DNA from: Bacillota bacterium
GTDB taxonomy: Bacteria; Bacillota; Clostridia; Acetivibrionales; DSM-1351
Length of the DNA stretch: 64,000 nt
Assembly: GCA_023400235.1 (NCBI GenBank)
Contig: JAEXFI010000050.1
Span: 33,097 to 97,096, forward strand
Direction of reading: 5' to 3'
Position numbers and translations under genes: made by a program. Of the stretch, positions 7,280 through 17,428 are shown in pieces (the first letter of the stretch is position 1; each line of letters begins with the position of its first letter). The notes below the pieces were generated by a model. It ran no database searches, was not told the DNA's origin, and was given only the letters and a program-made list of their open reading frames with translations.

Positions 7280-9412
7280 TCAATTAAGGCCAAGCTCCTT
7301 ACGCTTTTTCTCAATATGATCCACGTATATCTGGATTGTCTTATCAGCATCAAGCTCTACCACAACCTTCCCCAGTCCCAAGGTTTCAGTTGTCTCGGTG
7401 AGGGTTTTAACCACTACATCACTTCCAGTTATGGAGGGAACCGGCGCCACATGTACAAGCCAGCCCAGGGCAACGGCGGTACAGGCATCAGCTACGGCCT
7501 TTTGCTCAAGATACTCAGGTGCTCCTATAACCAGCGGCAGCAGGTTTGTATCTATTTTAAGGGCGTCTGCCAGTTCCTTTGCGGTATGAGTCATTTTTCC
7601 TATATCAACACATGCTCCGTAGGTAAGGACGGGGGGGATGCCCAACTGCTTGCATACGGCTTTCAGGCCTTCTCCGCACTCGTCCGCCGCCGCAGGGTTT
7701 GTAAGCCCCGTGTACTCCATGACAGAAGAGGTACAGCCTCCCGATAGCACCAGTATGTTTTTCTCAATAAGGCCTTTGGTAATCCTGAAGATGTTGCTGC
7801 CGCCCTGTCCGAATCGCGCTGTTGTGCAGCCTACTATGGTGGCGATTCCACGAATATTTCCATTTGCTATCTGCTGGATCAGCGGGTCAAAGCTTCCCCC
7901 GAGGGCTTTTCTGATGGATTCCGTGCTGAACCCTACCATACAGTCCGAGATATGTGGAGGTATATAGCTTTTTCGGTTTTCGGCCTTTCTTTGCTTAAAG
8001 GATTCTATTGCCATATTCAGGGCTTTTTCTGCCTGATCCTTCATCTTTTCAGGTAAAAAATCCAGGGATTCCGTACCCTGAAGACGTATGACGGGATGGG
8101 TTCCCAGAAGCTTGGTACCGAACCTTTTTGCATAAAGGGGCATGGTCGGAACTGTGCAGTTATAGTCAAACATGAACATGTCCACCACTCCCGTTGCCAG
8201 CAGGTATTCCTGGGACAGCCATTCTCCCTCCTGTCCGCCGTAAGCCGTCTGATTATGTGTGCCCTCGTAGTTTATGAGCTGCTGTCCTTCACATACATGG
8301 CCAAGGATCTGGATGCCCTCGGCTCCTGCGGCCCTTGCCTTCTGCTGCCATTCCTCCGTAGAGGCCAGGTCTATGGCAACATGTGCCAGCAGGGGCATGT
8401 GTCCATTTGTAACTATGTTTATCATACCCTCCTTCAAAAGCCCCATATTTTGCTTTTTAAAGGTGATTTCCTGCGTACCCATCAGTATCTCCTGTATAAT
8501 ATCCAGCAGGAACAGTCCCTGATATTCATTTGCGACTCCCAGCCTGACACTGTTAAGCAGAAATTCCACAGGATCGGATGTAAAGTTGGTCATGCAGCGG
8601 GTCTGGGCATAGGCCACCTCGCTGTAGCCGCCGCCCGGGAAGAGTCCGAGCTGCCTCCAAAGTTCTTTGCGTTTTGTGGGGGCGAAGGCTTCAACGGCTT
8701 TTGACTCAATATGATAAGGCGAATGTATATCGTCCATAACCCATTGGGCAAAGTTTGCAGCCAGCTTCTCAAGAGGCTGTTTTACGTCCAGTCCGGCCAT
8801 TTCTGCATATTTCTTCAACTTTTCAGGGTCTCTTAATCTCAGGCCGCTCTGAGGATTTTCGCCGGCAGCCTTTAGGGTTCTGGCGGCCTGGTGGCAGTGA
8901 AATATATTCGCCGAGGTTCCGATGGTAACATGCCTGTACATAAAGTTCCTGGCCACCATAGTATGTGCATCCACACCACAGGTGCCTCTTGGGACTTTAT
9001 CATTTATTCTGCAGGGGCCGTTTGCACAAAGCTGACAGGACAATCCCTCAATGCAGAATTTGCACTGGATGGGCTGCTGCTGGCTGAACCGGTCAAAAAC
9101 ATTGGTCATGCCTGCATCATGTATTACCTGGTACATTTCACGCATGGCAGGATCAATGATAACATTCATGGGATAACCTTCCTTTGTCTGGTCATCCTTC
9201 TTAATGTGCTCCCGCTGCCACTTGTGGACCTCCTCCATTGACGGAGACTTCTGGATATTATCATAATCTACGCTTATTCGGTTATGGAGGTGGGTATGGG
9301 TGAGAGGGTCGTTGGAATCCTCCTTTGTAAGTTTTGTGCCAAAGGTGGTATTATCACCGCGCATGGTACCTGCACTTTTCTCGTAGGACTTTTTTATATC
9401 ATTATCGGACAT
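7280..9412 (-). CDS. cooS: Anaerobic Ni-Fe carbon monoxide dehydrogenase, catalytic subunit
   Basis: 710 residues, about 75 longer at the N-terminus than the well-studied enzymes. It interconverts CO and CO2 in the cytoplasm. The B-cluster cysteines are Cys126, Cys129, Cys134 and Cys145. The D-cluster pair is Cys117-x2-Cys120 instead of the usual spacing of seven, with Ser125 where the second D-cluster Cys normally sits. Ni-Fe C-cluster ligands are all recognisable: the His in PLLAHVAID and the Cys in GHVCEGQQ, DYNCTVP, VGCTTARFG, SGGCTSS and YGACVD. There is no cooC, cooF or acetyl-CoA synthase gene beside it, so the electron partner is unknown. It is monocistronic and divergent from a sensor kinase. 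Confidence 0.95.
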   Translation of the reverse strand: MSDNDIKKSYEKSAGTMRGDNTTFGTKLTKEDSNDPLTHTHLHNRISVDYDNIQKSPSMEEVHKWQREHIKKDDQTKEGYPMNVIIDPAMREMYQVIHDAGMTNVFDRFSQQQPIQCKFCIEGLSCQLCANGPCRINDKVPRGTCGVDAHTMVARNFMYRHVTIGTSANIFHCHQAARTLKAAGENPQSGLRLRDPEKLKKYAEMAGLDVKQPLEKLAANFAQWVMDDIHSPYHIESKAVEAFAPTKRKELWRQLGLFPGGGYSEVAYAQTRCMTNFTSDPVEFLLNSVRLGVANEYQGLFLLDIIQEILMGTQEITFKKQNMGLLKEGMINIVTNGHMPLLAHVAIDLASTEEWQQKARAAGAEGIQILGHVCEGQQLINYEGTHNQTAYGGQEGEWLSQEYLLATGVVDMFMFDYNCTVPTMPLYAKRFGTKLLGTHPVIRLQGTESLDFLPEKMKDQAEKALNMAIESFKQRKAENRKSYIPPHISDCMVGFSTESIRKALGGSFDPLIQQIANGNIRGIATIVGCTTARFGQGGSNIFRITKGLIEKNILVLSGGCTSSVMEYTGLTNPAAADECGEGLKAVCKQLGIPPVLTYGACVDIGKMTHTAKELADALKIDTNLLPLVIGAPEYLEQKAVADACTAVALGWLVHVAPVPSITGSDVVVKTLTETTETLGLGKVVVELDADKTIQIYVDHIEKKRKELGLN

Positions 9413-9575
9413 TTGCAGCCTCCTAAAAATAAGTATTTGCTTTTATAGTTTCTCATTCCGGGATTTTTATATTCCTCGTAATTCCCAAACTCTGAAAACA
9501 GGATAAAAATAAGTAAATTTGTATAATCTTGTTTCTTATAGGGTTAATAAGGGAATAAATTAATCAATCCGATAC

Positions 9576-9603
9576 TTGAATATGTTGTGTTATACTTTAT
9601 AAT
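9576..9603 (+). promoter_or_regulatory. Probable promoter of the two-component operon
   Basis: TTGAAT (9576-9581), a 16-nt spacer and TATAAT (9598-9603) lie 36 nt before the kinase start. This gap also separates the divergent cooS gene, whose own promoter I could not assign. Confidence 0.55.
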
Positions 9604-9638
9604 AATTAGAGATATCAGGAGGAGGGAGCGGTTCACCT

Positions 9639-12017
9639 TTGCGTATAGAAAATAAGAACTGTATGACTAAAGCCTTTATATTTATAACTGTTATACTCAT
9701 ATTTACGGCAGTTGCCGGATTGAATACCAGTGCAGCAGCTTTGAACAAAAAGTATGTATTGATTATAAACTCCTATTCCGAAGGCTTATCCTGGACCGCA
9801 GAAGAAAATGAAGGTATACTGGAAAAACTTCAAGAAAACCACGAAATGCTTGATACAGCAATCGAATACATGGATTGGAAAGCTTATCCTACCTCTGAGA
9901 ATCTGCAATACCTGCATGACTACATGAAATATAAATACAGTCAAAAAAAAATAGACTTGATTATGACCACGGATGATGCTGCTTTAAGCTTTGCTCTGAA
10001 AAACAGGGGAGAAATGTTTGGCGGTGCTCCTGTGGTTTTTTGCGGAGTAAACAGCTCTGGAGTAGAAGCCTTGACCAAGGACAGGCAGAATGTTACAGGT
10101 ATAGTTGAACAGGTGGACCTGGAAGGAACAATCAGGGCTGCAACGGAAATAAACCCAAATCTGAAAAAGATATATGTGATATTTGACAATTCCGAGAGTG
10201 GAATTTCAACCTGGGAGCTTGCAAGGAAGTCCGCAGAGACGGTTTCTAAAGACATCAGCATCATACCCTTGAACAGGGGAAGCTACCAGAGGATTATTGA
10301 AAGGGTGGGACAGGCTGAAGCAGACAGTGCTGTTGTGCTGGCATCATATTACAGTGATGAAGAGGGAAATGTCTTGGGTTTTGAGGATTTTACAAAATTA
10401 GTTGCTGAGGCCAGCAGGGCTCCTGTTTATCATCTGTATGAATTTGGACTGGGACATGGCGTAGTTGGCGGAAGTGTACTGGGCGGCCGGGTTCAGGGGC
10501 TACTTGCCGGAGATATGGCATTGAAAATCTTAAGTGGAGTGGATATTAACTCTATTCCAATCTATTATGATGGGACTACCCGTCTTATTTTTGATTATGC
10601 TATGCTTGAAAAGTATAGTATCAACTCCAGTCGTATACCTGAACAAAGCGTGATTATCAACAGACCTGTGTCCATATTCAGGGAATATAGCAATTATTTT
10701 GCTACATTTGCAATCATAATATCATTATTAACCTTTTTTATTATTATTTTACTTTTTTATCTAAATAAATTAAACAGGATCAAACAGGAGCTTTTCGGCA
10801 GAAATGAGGAGTTATCCCATCTTTATGACAATCTGACTGCTTCGGGTGAGGAGCTGAGAACAAAATATGATGAACTGGAGCTGGTTCAGAAGAACCTTTG
10901 TGAAAGTGAAACCCGTTACAAGCAGTTATATGAAAAAATGCTGAACGGATATGTTGTGTTTGAGCCTGTTATGGATAAGGATAACATAATCAGGGATATA
11001 CGATTTGTTGAATACAATGACAGCTATTTACATCAGATGAATATTAATGTCACAATAACTCCAGGGCAGACCTGGACAGAAGTTTTCGGCTTCGTAAACC
11101 GGAATCAGTCAGTTTATAACAGGGTGATGGCTACAGGCGAAACAGAGCACTTTGAAACGGGGAATCCTGACGGCAGTGCATTTTTTCTGGTAAATGCCTT
11201 CAAGATAAATGATAGGCAGGTAGGGGTTGTATTTGAAAATATTACAAATTACAAACTGGCCATAAAGGAAGTCCGCAAGCTCAATGAAGACCTGGAGGGA
11301 CGAGTAAGGGAGAGAACTCATGAGCTTCAGACGGCAGTAAGTCAGTTGGAGTCTTTTACCTATACGGTTTCACATGACCTTAAGTCCCCTCTGAGAGCTG
11401 TAAACAGCTATATTAAAATTATTATGGAGGATTACGGAAATTCATTAAATAAAGATACCGCCGAAATGCTCATAAGTGTTTGGAACATAACCAGGAATAC
11501 CGTTGAGATGATAAATAAGCTGCTTGTCTTTTCAACAGCCTCCAGAGCTGAACTGAACCTTGAGGAGGTCAATTTTGAGGAGAAATTCCAGGCCTGCTTC
11601 AATGAACTGGAGGCTGCATATCCTGAAAGAACCGTCCAGTTGATTATAGAAACGGGGCTGCCGGTAGTAATGGCTGACAAGGTGCTTATGGTGCAGGTTA
11701 TAAACAACATCCTGTCAAATGCCTTTAAGTTTACAAAGGCATGTGAGCATGCCCGGATCAAGGTTGGAAGTACACTTACTGAAAATGAATATATTTTTTA
11801 TGTTAAGGATAATGGAGTGGGTTTTGATATGAAGTATTCCGCAAAGCTTTACGGTATATTCCAAAGGCTTCATACCAATGATGAGTTCGAGGGCTCGGGT
11901 ATAGGCCTGGTAACCGTGAAGAGGATTATAGAAAAGCATGGCGGAAGAACGTGGATAAAAGGAGAGCCGGGAACAGGTACTACTATATATTTTACAATCC
12001 CGTATATCTCGGGCTAG
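9639..12017 (+). CDS. Sensor histidine kinase with ABC-substrate-binding-like sensor and PAS domain
   Basis: 792 residues. Signal-anchor helix (about 8-30), then an extracytoplasmic domain of the ABC_sub_bind type (VLIINSYSEGLSWTAEENEG through GLGHGVVGGSVLGGRVQG) to about 330. A membrane helix follows (about 350-375), a coiled coil, a PAS domain (about 425-545), a HisKA helix with phospho-acceptor His579 in SHDLKSPLRAV, and a HATPase domain with NAFKFT and GSGIGLVTVKRI. The TTG start at 9639 follows an AGGAGGAGGG site. It should sense an extracellular small molecule and phosphorylate the next gene product, whose ribosome site overlaps this stop codon. Confidence 0.9.
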   Translation: MRIENKNCMTKAFIFITVILIFTAVAGLNTSAAALNKKYVLIINSYSEGLSWTAEENEGILEKLQENHEMLDTAIEYMDWKAYPTSENLQYLHDYMKYKYSQKKIDLIMTTDDAALSFALKNRGEMFGGAPVVFCGVNSSGVEALTKDRQNVTGIVEQVDLEGTIRAATEINPNLKKIYVIFDNSESGISTWELARKSAETVSKDISIIPLNRGSYQRIIERVGQAEADSAVVLASYYSDEEGNVLGFEDFTKLVAEASRAPVYHLYEFGLGHGVVGGSVLGGRVQGLLAGDMALKILSGVDINSIPIYYDGTTRLIFDYAMLEKYSINSSRIPEQSVIINRPVSIFREYSNYFATFAIIISLLTFFIIILLFYLNKLNRIKQELFGRNEELSHLYDNLTASGEELRTKYDELELVQKNLCESETRYKQLYEKMLNGYVVFEPVMDKDNIIRDIRFVEYNDSYLHQMNINVTITPGQTWTEVFGFVNRNQSVYNRVMATGETEHFETGNPDGSAFFLVNAFKINDRQVGVVFENITNYKLAIKEVRKLNEDLEGRVRERTHELQTAVSQLESFTYTVSHDLKSPLRAVNSYIKIIMEDYGNSLNKDTAEMLISVWNITRNTVEMINKLLVFSTASRAELNLEEVNFEEKFQACFNELEAAYPERTVQLIIETGLPVVMADKVLMVQVINNILSNAFKFTKACEHARIKVGSTLTENEYIFYVKDNGVGFDMKYSAKLYGIFQRLHTNDEFEGSGIGLVTVKRIIEKHGGRTWIKGEPGTGTTIYFTIPYISG

Positions 12018-12028
12018 GAGGTTGTGAA

Positions 12029-13126
12029 TTGCTGAAGGTGATGCTGGTAGACGATGTTGAAATAGTAAGAATGGAAATGAAACGTATGCCTGTGTGGGGT
12101 GAGAAATCCGGCTTTTTAGTGGCATGTGAGGCCAAAGACGGGCAGGAGGCTCTTGAAAAGCTGGAAAAGCAGGAAGTTGATATGGTTATCACTGATATAA
12201 GGATGCCAAAGATAGATGGTATGGAACTCTTAAAGGAGATTGTGTCCAACAGGCTGTGTACCTGCGTGGTACTTTTAAGTGATATCAGCGAATTCAGCTA
12301 TGCAAGACAGGGAATCATACTGGGCGCTTTTGACTATATACCAAAGCCGGCTGATGAAGCGGAGCTGCTTAAATTGCTGAAAAGGGCCTATGAACACATT
12401 ATAGACAAAAGGAAGGAAGATGAACGGGTTAAAAAGCTGGAAGAGGTGTTTGAAGAGAAAATCGGAGAGTTTTTTCAGGGAGTGGATGTAAAGGAAATCG
12501 CGGCCTTAATTCAAAGCAGGGATGAAAAAGCAATTGACAAAATACGACACACCATAAAAAGAATAGGGGCAAACCTGGACTTTAATTTGCTGAAGGCCGA
12601 GGGGGCCATGAAAAAAGCCATACCCATGGTAATAACTTCACTGCTTTGCGAAAATCCCTGGCTGGAGAAATATATAGACACCTCTATCTTAAACAACCTG
12701 ACAACCCGCCAGTTCAACGGGTTTAAAGAGCTTCTGGACTATATCATGCAGGATGTGACCTACGTATTTAATATTTTCCAGGACTTACAACTGGGATATC
12801 AGGAGAAAGGCATAGTATGGGAGGCCTGTAACCATGTGCTTCAGAATATTGATGAGGGCCTGTCTCTTCAAACCGTATCCGAAAAGCTGTATATGAACAG
12901 GACATATATCAGCGAGGTATTCAAACAGAAAACTGGGGTCTCATTCAGTGAATATTTGACCAGAGTCAAGATGGAAAGAGCAAAAAAACTGCTTGAGTCA
13001 GATGGGATAAAAGCCTATGAGGTGGCTGAAATTCTGGGGTATAAAGACTCCGAATACTTTGGAAAGATTTTTAAAAAGTATGCCGGAAAATCAATAACCG
13101 AATACAAACAGGTAAACAGACAGTAA
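12029..13126 (+). CDS. Response regulator, receiver plus AraC-type DNA-binding domain
   Basis: 365 residues from the TTG at 12029, chosen because AGGAGG at 12016-12021 is 7 nt before it. The receiver domain has DD in MLVDDVEIV, phospho-acceptor Asp56 in VITDIRMPK and the conserved KP pair. A long linker leads to a C-terminal double helix-turn-helix of the AraC/XylS type (LYMNRTYISEVFKQKTGVSF and EVAEILGYKDSEYFGKIFKK). It is the cognate regulator of the upstream kinase, in a YesM/YesN-like arrangement. Such pairs usually control nearby transport or carbohydrate genes, but the target is not obvious here. A strong terminator follows. Confidence 0.92.
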   Translation: MLKVMLVDDVEIVRMEMKRMPVWGEKSGFLVACEAKDGQEALEKLEKQEVDMVITDIRMPKIDGMELLKEIVSNRLCTCVVLLSDISEFSYARQGIILGAFDYIPKPADEAELLKLLKRAYEHIIDKRKEDERVKKLEEVFEEKIGEFFQGVDVKEIAALIQSRDEKAIDKIRHTIKRIGANLDFNLLKAEGAMKKAIPMVITSLLCENPWLEKYIDTSILNNLTTRQFNGFKELLDYIMQDVTYVFNIFQDLQLGYQEKGIVWEACNHVLQNIDEGLSLQTVSEKLYMNRTYISEVFKQKTGVSFSEYLTRVKMERAKKLLESDGIKAYEVAEILGYKDSEYFGKIFKKYAGKSITEYKQVNRQ

Positions 13127-13184
13127 TTCGTCAATACCCGACATTTTTCTGGGTAAGTTCTTGAATATTTCCATTTTTGTTTTA

Positions 13185-13227
13185 AGGATAAACTTGTATT
13201 ATTGGAATATAAATACAAGTTTATCCT
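13185..13227 (+). terminator. Rho-independent terminator after the two-component operon
   Basis: A perfect 16-bp stem (13185-13200 with 13212-13227), 11-nt loop, then a T-rich tail. Confidence 0.85.
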
Positions 13228-13325
13228 TTATTGTTTTGTTGAGAAATATCTAACATTCATTATGGAATATGAACTTTTTATAATAGATAGGTCCGTGCAG
13301 CGGACATCGGATGGGAGGAAAGAAA

Positions 13326-15392
13326 ATGATTAACATTAAACCTGACAAGATTACACTTAAAATTACGGCGGTTTATCTGCTAATCGGAATCCTTTGGATT
13401 TTATTATCTGATAAGGTGCTTAACTTTTTGACAAATGATAAAGAAATGATAACTATTTTTAGTTTGATCAAGGGTTGCATGTATGTTACTGTAACAGGAA
13501 TAATTCTATACTTTCTAATAAACAATTCCATAAACAAATTAAAAAAAACCGAGCTGGAAATGAAACAAAGCTGCCAAGCCTTCTCAGCTGCAAATCTGCA
13601 GCTTGAACTGACAAACAAGGAACTTGAAATCTCAAGGTATGAGCTTGAAAGGCAGTATACTCAGACATTAATAAATCAAAAAAAGATTCAGGAAAGTGAA
13701 GCTCATTACAGATTAATCTCCGAAGCTACAAATGATGCAATATGGAAGGAAGTTAACGGAGTAAGAAGCTTTTCCGACCGATGGTATCAAATCACAGGCT
13801 ATAGCAGTGAGGATCTTGAAGCTGCAGAGAGCAGCTGGGAAAGCTTCATTCACCCTGATGACCTGGTTGCGGCAAGGGAAAAAATGCTGGCCCATATAAA
13901 GGACAAGACGCCATATTATTCTTGTGAATACCGGCTGAAAAGGAAAGACGGAAAATATATGTGGATATATGCCAGGGGTAAGGCCTGCTTTAATGATAAC
14001 GGAGAATTATTCCAATTGGCGGGCTCTCATACCGATGTGACAGAGCTTAAGGAGTATGAGAACAAGCTGAAATATCTGGCCTACCATGACCAGCTTACAG
14101 GTCTTGAAAACAGGTTTGCCCTCAATGAAAGGCTGAATCATCTGATTTCTCAAAACAGTAATGAGAAATATGCCTTGCTCTATATCGATATTGATGATTT
14201 CAAATATGTAAATGACAGTATGGGGCATAAATTTGGAGATATGCTCCTGGTAAGAATATGCCAAAGGCTTTTAGAAAGCAGGCTGCTGAACTCCACAGTT
14301 TATAGAATCGGCGGGGATGAATTTATTGTGCTGGTTGAAAAATATGCCAAGCAGGAGAATATTGAAAGGTTCGCAATAAATATTCTCAAGAGCTTCAAGC
14401 CCTGCTTTGAGGTGACAGGAATAAATATCTACACCACTGCCAGCATAGGTGTTTCAACCTATCCCGACCATGGAAACGGTATTGACGAGCTGCTGAAAAA
14501 TGCTGATATAGCAGTGTATAAGGCAAAGGAGTCCGGAAAGAACAGAATTGTCTTTTACAACACTCCCATGAATGTGGAGATTACCGAGCGGGCTGTTATT
14601 GAAAAGCATCTGAGGAATGCGCTGGATAACGGGGAATTTGAACTGCATTACCAGCCCCAGTTGGACATAAAAAGTGGCAGAATATCAGGCTTTGAGGCGC
14701 TTCTGCGCTGGAGAAGTCCTGAACTTGGCTCAGTGTCACCCCTAAAGTTTATCGGAGTTGCGGAAGCAACTCATATGATAGTGCCAATAGGTGAATGGGT
14801 ATTGAGGCAGTCCTGCCAATTCCTTAGGGATGTAGAAAAAAAGGGCTACCAGGACTTAATAATATCTGTAAACATATCAATGATTCAGCTGCTTCACGAG
14901 GATTTTGCTCATATGGTTATTGACATCATTGAGGAAGCGGGACTCAATCCAAGGCAGGTTGAGCTTGAGATAACCGAGTCCATACTTATGGAATCCTATG
15001 AAGTAATAGCAGGAGAGCTTAAATTGCTGAGGGCAAGAGGGGTGAAAATAGCGCTGGATGATTTCGGAAAGGGATATTCCTCTCTGAATTATTTAAAAAG
15101 CCTGCCCATAACCACTTTGAAAATAGACAAGTCATTTATTGATACTATTTCCAATAGAAGCAAGGACAAATCTCTCACGGATTTGATTGTTAAAATAGGC
15201 CGTTCCATGGACTTGTGTGTTGTAGCAGAGGGTGTTGAAACACAGGAGCAGATGGATTATCTGGTCAAGCATAAATGCCATAGGATACAGGGATATCTTT
15301 TCAGCAAGCCTGTACCGCAGTCTGAAGTTTTTAAGAAATTAGAAGCACAGTATTTATTTCAAAACACTTATCAGGAGGAATTAGCACTATGA
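13326..15392 (+). CDS. Membrane PAS-GGDEF-EAL cyclic-di-GMP enzyme
   Basis: 688 residues from the ATG at 13326, which has GGGAGG 7 nt upstream; an in-frame ATG at 13311 overlaps that site. Two N-terminal membrane helices and a coiled coil lead to a PAS domain (RLISEATNDAIWKEVNGVRS) with a PAC tail. Next is a GGDEF diguanylate cyclase domain with an intact IGGDEF loop and no RxxD inhibitory site at the usual position. Last comes an EAL phosphodiesterase domain with the key blocks FEALLRW, TESILMES, DDFGKGYSS, KIDKSF and VAEGVET. It can probably make and break c-di-GMP. Its stop overlaps the start of the next chemoreceptor by 4 nt, so the two are co-translated. Confidence 0.93.
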   Translation: MINIKPDKITLKITAVYLLIGILWILLSDKVLNFLTNDKEMITIFSLIKGCMYVTVTGIILYFLINNSINKLKKTELEMKQSCQAFSAANLQLELTNKELEISRYELERQYTQTLINQKKIQESEAHYRLISEATNDAIWKEVNGVRSFSDRWYQITGYSSEDLEAAESSWESFIHPDDLVAAREKMLAHIKDKTPYYSCEYRLKRKDGKYMWIYARGKACFNDNGELFQLAGSHTDVTELKEYENKLKYLAYHDQLTGLENRFALNERLNHLISQNSNEKYALLYIDIDDFKYVNDSMGHKFGDMLLVRICQRLLESRLLNSTVYRIGGDEFIVLVEKYAKQENIERFAINILKSFKPCFEVTGINIYTTASIGVSTYPDHGNGIDELLKNADIAVYKAKESGKNRIVFYNTPMNVEITERAVIEKHLRNALDNGEFELHYQPQLDIKSGRISGFEALLRWRSPELGSVSPLKFIGVAEATHMIVPIGEWVLRQSCQFLRDVEKKGYQDLIISVNISMIQLLHEDFAHMVIDIIEEAGLNPRQVELEITESILMESYEVIAGELKLLRARGVKIALDDFGKGYSSLNYLKSLPITTLKIDKSFIDTISNRSKDKSLTDLIVKIGRSMDLCVVAEGVETQEQMDYLVKHKCHRIQGYLFSKPVPQSEVFKKLEAQYLFQNTYQEELAL

Positions 15393-17416
15393 AATTAAGG
15401 GTCAAATTATCCATCGCGATGATTTCAATGATGTTTGTAGCTATTGCAATAATGGGGGCCGTCACTCTGTTAAAGTCTACAGATACCATTAATAAGATGA
15501 CCAGCTCGGCCATGACTGAAATAAACAAGGAAAATTCAACAATCATACGCTCAATGATTGACAAGGAGAAAAGAAATATTCAACTGGTTGCACAGCAAAA
15601 AGAGGTGGAAGAAATCCTGCTGAAATCCAAAAATGGCGAAGATATGAAGGATATTCAGGGAGACTTGAATAAAAAGCTGCTGAACATGGTAAAGGAAGCG
15701 GGAAATATAGAACACATTTTTGTGGTCAATTCCCAGGGAGTGATTTGTGCAGACAGTGATACAAAGCTTCTTGGAACTGATTTGAAAGAGAGAAACTATA
15801 CAAAAAACGTGCTGGCCTCCGGGGAACCCACCATAAGTGAGACCTTACAGTCTAAATCAACAGGAGCATATATTGTAGCCTTTGTATATCCCGTAAAGGT
15901 AAAAGGAGAACTCCTGGGTTTTGCCGCAGCGGCAGTAAATGCAGACAGCATAATTAAATACCTGGCAGAAACAAAAATCCTGGACACAGCTTCAAGCTAT
16001 GCATACCTTGTGGACGAAACCGGAATCGTGCTCTACCACCCGGATACTAAGAAAATCGGCCAGCCTGTTGAAAATGAGCAAATTAAAGGTGTTGTTGAAA
16101 GGATCAAGAAGGGCGAGGAGGTAGCACCTGAAATAGTCCGGTACGAGTTTCAGGGAAAGCTTAAGCAAGCCTCCTACAGCGTATTGCCCCAAACAAAATG
16201 GACACTCATAGTGGCAGGTGACATGGGAGACATAATGGCTCCTGTATATGGAATGATCCAATACATACTGATTATAGGCGGAATATTGATATTGCTGGCC
16301 CTTCTTTCAGGCTTCTTTATTGCAACAAGGATAGCATCACCCATTATCAAGCTGACTGAGCTTATAAATAAAACAGCAGAGCTGGATATGAAATATGATG
16401 AAAAATATGAGTACCTTATTAAGAATAAGGATGAAACAGGTATCATAGCCAAAGCCACATTTTCCACCCGGCAGGTTTTGCGGGAAATGGCGGAAAAGCT
16501 TCAAAAGGTATCACAGTCCATTTTGCAAAATGCGGGGGACATGGAAAGGCTGTCCGGCAACATACAGGAAAATGCCCATGACAACTCAGCTACAACACAG
16601 CAATTATCTGCGGGAATGGAGGAAACTGCCGCATCTTCCGAGGAAATTACAGCAACAACAGAGGAAATTGATGCAAGTGTGAGCGAAATAGCCCGGAGAG
16701 TCAAGGACGGTGCTGAAAAATCCGGACAAATAACAGTCAGGGCAAATGATTTAAAAATAGACTCCATGGAAGCTGCGAAGAATGCAAAGGATATTTATGA
16801 AGATGTAAAGACAAAGATGGAAAGAGCCATTGAGGAATCAAATACAATCACTCAGATAAGCCTTCTGGCAGACACGATACTTTCAATTACCAGCCAGACC
16901 AATCTGTTGGCTCTAAATGCTGCAATTGAGGCCGCCCGGGCAGGAGAGGCCGGAAAGGGCTTCGCCGTGGTGGCGGATGAAATAAGGAAGCTTGCAGAAC
17001 AGTCAACTTCCACTGCATCCGGCATTCAGCAAATTGTGAGAAATGTATATTCATCGGTGGGGCATATGAAGGAAAATTCGGAAGCCATACTGACCTTTGT
17101 AGATAAGAATGTGCTTGCTGATTATGAAAAGCTTATAAAGGTGAGCGAGCAGTACAACAGCGATGCAGAATATATAAACAACCTTATGTCGGAATTCGAA
17201 CTGGCTGCCGAACATCTTGATGAGGCTGTTTCCAACATATCAACTGCTATGAATGAAGTAGCTGCAACAATAAACGAAAGTGCCAAGGGTGTACAGGATA
17301 TTGCGGAAAAGTCCGCTGATATAGTTGAAAAGACTGTGGAAGAGACAAGGCTGGCGGACCAGAGCTCACAAGGAGCCAGAGAACTGCAGGCACTTGTGGG
17401 AAGATTTAAGATTTAG
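15389..17416 (+). CDS. Methyl-accepting chemotaxis protein with Cache sensor
   Basis: 675 residues. Membrane helix about 7-28, then an extracytoplasmic double Cache domain (IEHIFVVNSQGVICADSD, YTKNVLASGEPTISE, GIVLYHPDTKKIG). A second helix follows (about 286-312), then HAMP and the signalling domain with the tip SQTNLLALNAAIEAARAGEA. Cache receptors bind small ligands such as amino or carboxylic acids. The ATG overlaps the stop of the c-di-GMP enzyme (ATGA), which suggests shared output on motility. RBS GGAGGAATT lies upstream. Confidence 0.93.
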   Translation: MKLRVKLSIAMISMMFVAIAIMGAVTLLKSTDTINKMTSSAMTEINKENSTIIRSMIDKEKRNIQLVAQQKEVEEILLKSKNGEDMKDIQGDLNKKLLNMVKEAGNIEHIFVVNSQGVICADSDTKLLGTDLKERNYTKNVLASGEPTISETLQSKSTGAYIVAFVYPVKVKGELLGFAAAAVNADSIIKYLAETKILDTASSYAYLVDETGIVLYHPDTKKIGQPVENEQIKGVVERIKKGEEVAPEIVRYEFQGKLKQASYSVLPQTKWTLIVAGDMGDIMAPVYGMIQYILIIGGILILLALLSGFFIATRIASPIIKLTELINKTAELDMKYDEKYEYLIKNKDETGIIAKATFSTRQVLREMAEKLQKVSQSILQNAGDMERLSGNIQENAHDNSATTQQLSAGMEETAASSEEITATTEEIDASVSEIARRVKDGAEKSGQITVRANDLKIDSMEAAKNAKDIYEDVKTKMERAIEESNTITQISLLADTILSITSQTNLLALNAAIEAARAGEAGKGFAVVADEIRKLAEQSTSTASGIQQIVRNVYSSVGHMKENSEAILTFVDKNVLADYEKLIKVSEQYNSDAEYINNLMSEFELAAEHLDEAVSNISTAMNEVAATINESAKGVQDIAEKSADIVEKTVEETRLADQSSQGARELQALVGRFKI

Positions 17417-17428
17417 GAGCTGAGGATT

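Noticed and set aside
11951..12028. A longer N-terminus for the AraC-type regulator
   Set aside because: It would overlap the kinase C-terminus out of frame, and the receiver domain begins right after the TTG at 12029.
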